From an uncultured Saprospiraceae bacterium (GTDB lineage: Bacteria; Bacteroidota; Bacteroidia; Chitinophagales; Saprospiraceae), in assembly GCA_937941765.1 (NCBI GenBank), contig CALDGQ010000016.1:1-64000 (forward strand): a DNA stretch of 64,000 nt, read 5' to 3'. The translations under genes and the position numbers were made by a program. Shown one piece after another: positions 63,658-64,000 of the stretch. Below the pieces are notes generated by a model. The model searched no databases. It had not been told where the DNA came from and saw only the letters and a list, made by a program, of their open reading frames with translations. Numbering within the stretch: the first letter of the stretch is position 1; every line of letters begins with the position of its first letter.

Positions 63658-64000
63658 TTATTTAAAAGTGAAATTATATGCAACAGCAGGAATAAAACTA
63701 CCGATAACTGAAAACTTAACCGCTTCTGTTTTGATTGGATCTCCATTGATCGGACGGATCGTATTTTGTCTAAAGAAGATAGAAAATGGATTTCTTCGAT
63801 TATAGACATTGTAAATAGAGAATACCCAATCGCCATTCCATCGTTTGCCTTCTTTTTCTTTTCCATTCAAAGTAGCAGAAAGATCTAAACGATGATAAGC
63901 AGGAATTCGTACATTATTTCTTGAACCGTTGGTATTGTGCGGAACTACATAATCTTGTATTTCAATTCTATCGGTTGGAAAGGTAGTCGGTGTTCCAGTA
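63658..64000 (-). CDS. TonB-dependent receptor, C-terminal end (gene runs off the window)
   Basis: About 114 residues are visible, open to the window edge. The text IPAYHRLDLSATLNGK, RWNGDWVFSIYNVYNRRNPF and SVIGSFIPAVAYNFTF-K matches the closing strands of Bacteroidota TonB receptors (YHRLDLS..., W...SIYNVYNRRNP, PxxxYNFxF at the end). It imports an unknown ligand across the outer membrane. The internal ATG at 63870 is not the start. Confidence 0.88.
   Translation of the reverse strand, partial: TGTPTTFPTDRIEIQDYVVPHNTNGSRNNVRIPAYHRLDLSATLNGKEKEGKRWNGDWVFSIYNVYNRRNPFSIFFRQNTIRPINGDPIKTEAVKFSVIGSFIPAVAYNFTFK

Noticed and set aside
1..64000. tRNA or rRNA genes
   Set aside because: No cloverleaf with CCA end or rRNA-like conserved stretch was found by eye; a covariance search could still find one.

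Overview
The window is AT-rich bacterial DNA from a member of the Bacteroidota, most likely the Saprospirales (class Saprospiria); the phylum is firm, the order is inference. The phylum-level evidence is a gliding-motility-associated (type B) T9SS C-terminal domain on a giant adhesin-like protein, type A T9SS sorting domains on two secreted proteins, a DUF4249 lipoprotein beside a TonB-dependent receptor, an alternative complex III operon, a UbiD-family decarboxylase of the menaquinone type, and several -7 promoter boxes of the Bacteroidota form TAnnTTTG.

Layout. 1-17.4 kb is mainly housekeeping: a giant SprB-repeat protein (-), sppA, a small membrane protein, a DUF6794-like secreted protein, topA, the surE/small membrane protein/lpxB cluster (-), hemH and holA. 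17.6-27.6 kb is a defence island: an HNH nuclease, an unknown membrane protein, then one tightly packed operon hsdM-hsdS-mcrB-mcrC-hsdR. The McrBC pair looks intact. The type I system around it is broken: hsdM has a frameshift at an A6 tract and hsdR has lost its whole helicase motor by an internal deletion. 27.6-41.5 kb holds lipoproteins, gamma-glutamyltransferase, an LVIVD-repeat T9SS protein, fbp, a ComEA-like helix-hairpin-helix protein, ubiD, an outer-membrane barrel, two unknowns and thyA.

41.6-60.8 kb is the metabolic core: actABCDEF (alternative complex III, quinol:cytochrome c oxidoreductase) followed without interruption by coxB, coxA, ctaB, two subunit III genes and a subunit IV gene, then a SCO-like protein, a DUF420 protein and a small CxxC membrane protein. 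Together they encode a quinol-to-oxygen chain expected to form an ACIII-caa3-type supercomplex. Unusual elaborations are an OmpA-like peptidoglycan-binding domain fused to CoxB, a helix-hairpin-helix-like tail on ActC, an Ala/Lys- and His-rich insertion in ActF, His-rich segments in several other subunits, and a SCO-like protein without the copper-binding cysteines. The window closes with an orphan T9SS-domain remnant, a T9SS-exported beta-lactamase-fold hydrolase, a DUF4249 lipoprotein and the 3' end of a TonB-dependent receptor gene.

Between genes lies a family of nested palindromes at about eight sites (7.8, 14.4-15.1, 16.2, 31.4, 34.1, 35.5, 60.1-60.5 and 62.5-62.7 kb). Their arms differ from site to site but they share core words (CGAAACAAG, CAGTCTGACGT, CGTGAGTACG), and at three sites an arm runs into the neighbouring gene and supplies its stop codon. 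I saw no tRNA, rRNA, CRISPR array, insertion sequence or prophage.
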